From: Torreya grandis | Taxonomy: Eukaryota; Streptophyta; Pinopsida; Cupressales; Taxaceae | Length of the DNA stretch: 64,000 bases | Assembly (NCBI GenBank): GCA_037957365.1 | Contig: JARHVA010004251.1 | Location: 1,473,001-1,537,000, forward strand | Direction: 5' to 3' | Shown: piece after piece, positions 61,101 to 64,000 of the stretch | Layout of the letters: every line of letters begins with the position of its first letter | Position numbering within the stretch: the first letter of the stretch is position 1 | The notes under the pieces: generated by a model | Told to the model about the DNA's origin: nothing | Databases searched by the model: none | What the model saw: only the letters and a program-made list of their open reading frames with translations | Program-made: the position numbers and the translations under genes

Positions 61101-64000
61101 CTTCTTTAAATTTCACACTTTCTAGGTAATTTAGTTTAATCATTTATGTTCATTTCTTGTGACTTTTAATTAAATTTTCTCAAAGTTTAGAAAAATTAAA
61201 AATTTGAGATTTAATTTAATTAGAGAACAACAACTATATTCATGCATGTATTTTGTAAAAGGATAACCATAGTACAAGGATCAATGCATGCCCTCTTGTG
61301 TGTGTTACCAATAGTTGAGACTATGATGCATTTGGTAGCCTTTAGAATTTTTTTGAAAGAGTAAAAGATACAACAATGGAAACTAAGTTATTACAATGCA
61401 TGACCTCGATACCACATGATTCTACCACTTAGATTCTATAGTATTTTATTAGTAATATTTTATAATTTATGGCCACCACTACCCATAATTTCACTTCAAG
61501 TTGTGAACCAAGCACCTTGTGAGCCTACCGCATGGATGGCCACATCATCTTGTCAATCCAAGTTAAATTTTATGGGCATGCAACCATCACCAATCTAAAA
61601 AAATTGAGGCTGCATGATCATGCCACATGGATGGCAAAGATTCCATGTTCACATTATCTCAAATTTGATGGTCTTCACCACCTATCAACTCATCATAAAT
61701 TCAAATAAATTATACATATACATTTTTTAAATTTATTACTCAATTTATGAACTTCCAATCATAGAAATGGATGGGACAAGAGGGTAAATAAAGGTTCATT
61801 ATCTATAAGGAAAGACTATTTTTAGTGAGGAAACCTAGAAATCCAAAAATAACCACTAGCCTTACTCCCACGAGTCCCATTAGAGGATTTATATGTACAT
61901 CTACCTTATTCAAAATTATATATGTCTCCTACTTTGATGCTGACATGCCCATCTCCTATGCACAAAACAATATGGATTCATTCATATGAATTTTTTTTGA
62001 TAGTATTACCTCATATCATTTAATTTAAATCACAAACAAATTACTAACCTATAAACATTGACCATGTATTGTAAATTATTTGAGCTAGGGAAAAAACAAA
62101 GAAGAGTTACACTAAAGCTTTTGGAGACACTCCATCCATGTTTACAAGTGTAATTTTCCTTATTAATTTCATAATTGTAAGTGGTTTAAGTAACTTAAAT
62201 TAAGACATGAGGAGTTTCCAATCTACAAGGAGTTTTGGAGGGATAACACTAAGTTTGATTTCAGATAAATTTGGTCACTTTGCCTACAAAGATGTTGCAT
62301 GAGGGCAATATCTTATTTCCAAGTAATTGAGAATGGAGGCAATTTTTTCAAATTATGATAATGGTGAAGCACCAAACTCTGAATAAAATGGCACAATGAT
62401 ATAATTTATCAGAGTGTGTCATCATTCAGAGAAATAACAAAATAAAAATGACATGTTTTGACAAAAAATAAACCCCTAAAATGAGTGGCAATTTTATAAA
62501 AATATAAGCCTAATAATTTACTAGTGTAAAGCACTTAAATTCATAAATATAATTGGGAACCCAAAACACAAACTTGTTAGAAATTATATTTTTAAAAATG
62601 TCATTTTTAAAAGTGATTTATTTGACTTATTTAAGAGTAGAAGTATGAATCCATTATTAAATGTTATCACTTCTAAATTCATCAAAAGAAACATCAAACT
62701 CAAAAATATCAATAGATGCGCAATGAAAAAATGTGACATTATTAATTATCTCATGTATTTATTTATGGTGTATGTTTTTAAAATCACAATAAAATAAAGT
62801 GAGATGGGGAATCACCCTCCAAATGAATTGAAATCATCGAGAGAGGAGCGAGTAAATATGGATTCTCTAAGTGGAATAATTTCAAGTAGTTTAGATGAAA
62901 TTAAGTATTCAATTAATTCACTTAGCCTAAATTTTCACCTTGTCTTTCCCCTAGTGATCATGATTCGCCATTACTACATTCCACTACTTATGAAACCATA
63001 ACTTAATTTTAAAACAAAACCTCCTAATAAATAGATTTTTAAAAAATGTAAATAGTGACATATGCATCTAAATATCAACCCCTTTATAGCATTGTGTGTA
63101 ATGGATACATCACTACCCTCTACCTCAAATGCAAGAATAATTCGACCTGTTACACCCTTAGCTTATAGTATGTGTTGGGATATGTGTATCTAAATTGTGG
63201 CCTACATAAATCCTTCCTTATCATATTACATTTATATATGTTCTAATTTGGTTAGTTAGGTCAACATGTGTATTAAGTATACTATAAATAGGAGGTATTA
63301 ATTAATACTTGATCATCATATTACATATTATGTTCTTATTATAAGGTTGTGGAGGTTGCCCCCTCGAACTGACTTGTCATTTATTCATATATTTTTCTCT
63401 ATTTCAATCATATTTTGATCTATTAATATTATTCTACTTTATTAGTGATTTAATTTTATTACAAGTGTTATCATATCATCGATTTGGGCCATTGAGTGGG
63501 CACAACCCTAATTTTAGAGAGTTGCTTATATCTTTTAATTTATAACAAACTTTTATATCATTTTTTATTAGAGTGGGAAAATCATTCAAGGACCTCTTAA
63601 TAATAAAAATAGTGTTATTAAATCATTTTTTATTGAGTTATTACTAATTTTGGGTTTTTCATAAATTCACTTTATAGGCCACATTTTATGTATTTCTTAC
63701 CATTTATTTACATTTTTAGAAAACTTGAAAAAATACATTTGGGGGTTGTTTGTATTTTATGATTTTAATCCCACATCACTGCAAAAACACTTGGTCAAAT
63801 TTGGGTCAAAGGTGACAATCAAGATCAACATTGTCACACCTTATTATGGAAGGACCATAAACTAGGGTTCGAGGTAAGGGTACTAAAACTATGAGTAAAA
63901 CTCATAACAAAAAAGAGATGGAGTTAAAATAAGGAGTTACTAGATCATTTATTTTGGGATTTTATATGATTGATCACAAAATTAGCCAACTTTAGTACAA
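58168..64000. other. AT-rich right end, no gene recognised
   Basis: No coding frame here looks real. A strongly AT stretch lies at 59630-59800. A region near 63100-63400 has CTATAAATAGG and looks like a promoter or LTR remnant, but no partner copy was found in the window. Confidence 0.5.

Noticed and set aside
63100..63420. Solo LTR with CTATAAATAGG promoter
   Set aside because: Looks LTR-like, but there is no second copy, no TSD and no clear ends in the window.

Overview
The window looks like nuclear DNA of a seed plant with a large, retrotransposon-rich, AT-rich genome. A gymnosperm or other giant genome is plausible, but the species cannot be read from the sequence. I see no intact host gene. 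Nearly everything recognisable is LTR-retrotransposon DNA in varying states of decay, plus microsatellites and one LINE-type RNase H fragment.

The centre (17396-55744) is a four-level nest of LTR retrotransposons, each inside the one before. A (17396-55744, + strand) is a non-autonomous element with ~2.5 kb LTRs. B (22479-52949, + strand) has ~2.95 kb LTRs, a ~2 kb internal region and target-site duplication GTAAC. C (26442-48955, - strand) is a Ty1/copia element keeping only gag and protease, with TSD CCTTC. D (31324-48949, - strand) is a 17.6 kb Ty3/gypsy element of the Tat type, with 1.585 kb LTRs and TSD CCAAC. D entered C one base from the end of a C LTR. The TSDs of B, C and D are exact, and B's reading frame continues in phase across the C+D insertion. 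Hand counts of LTR differences agree with the order: few for C and D, clearly more for B.

D is the most informative element. On the - strand it carries gag, protease and a pol with reverse transcriptase (YVDD), a degenerate first RNase H, a second archaeal-type RNase H with its acidic residues, and a D-D-35-E integrase. On the + strand, between pol and the 3' LTR, it carries a decayed antisense ORF of the plant mobile domain family, as known for Tat elements. Short CCGACGTCGG-type palindromes cluster in the LTRs and just upstream of both gag and the antisense ORF. Most stop codons in D, C, B and E fit CAG/CAA to TAG/TAA or CGA to TGA, as expected from deamination of methylated cytosine.

Left flank (1-17395): an old Tat-like element E (1-6436, - strand, running off the left edge) with gag/protease traces and no visible RT; about 7.5 kb of AT-rich DNA without genes but with microsatellites; a second decayed gypsy protease segment near 14.4-15.4 kb; and a 410 bp compound CA/TG/AT repeat that can fold as a palindrome. 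Right flank (55745-64000): AT-rich DNA with an ATT repeat, a LINE-like RNase H remnant near 57.8-58.1 kb, and otherwise nothing I can name.
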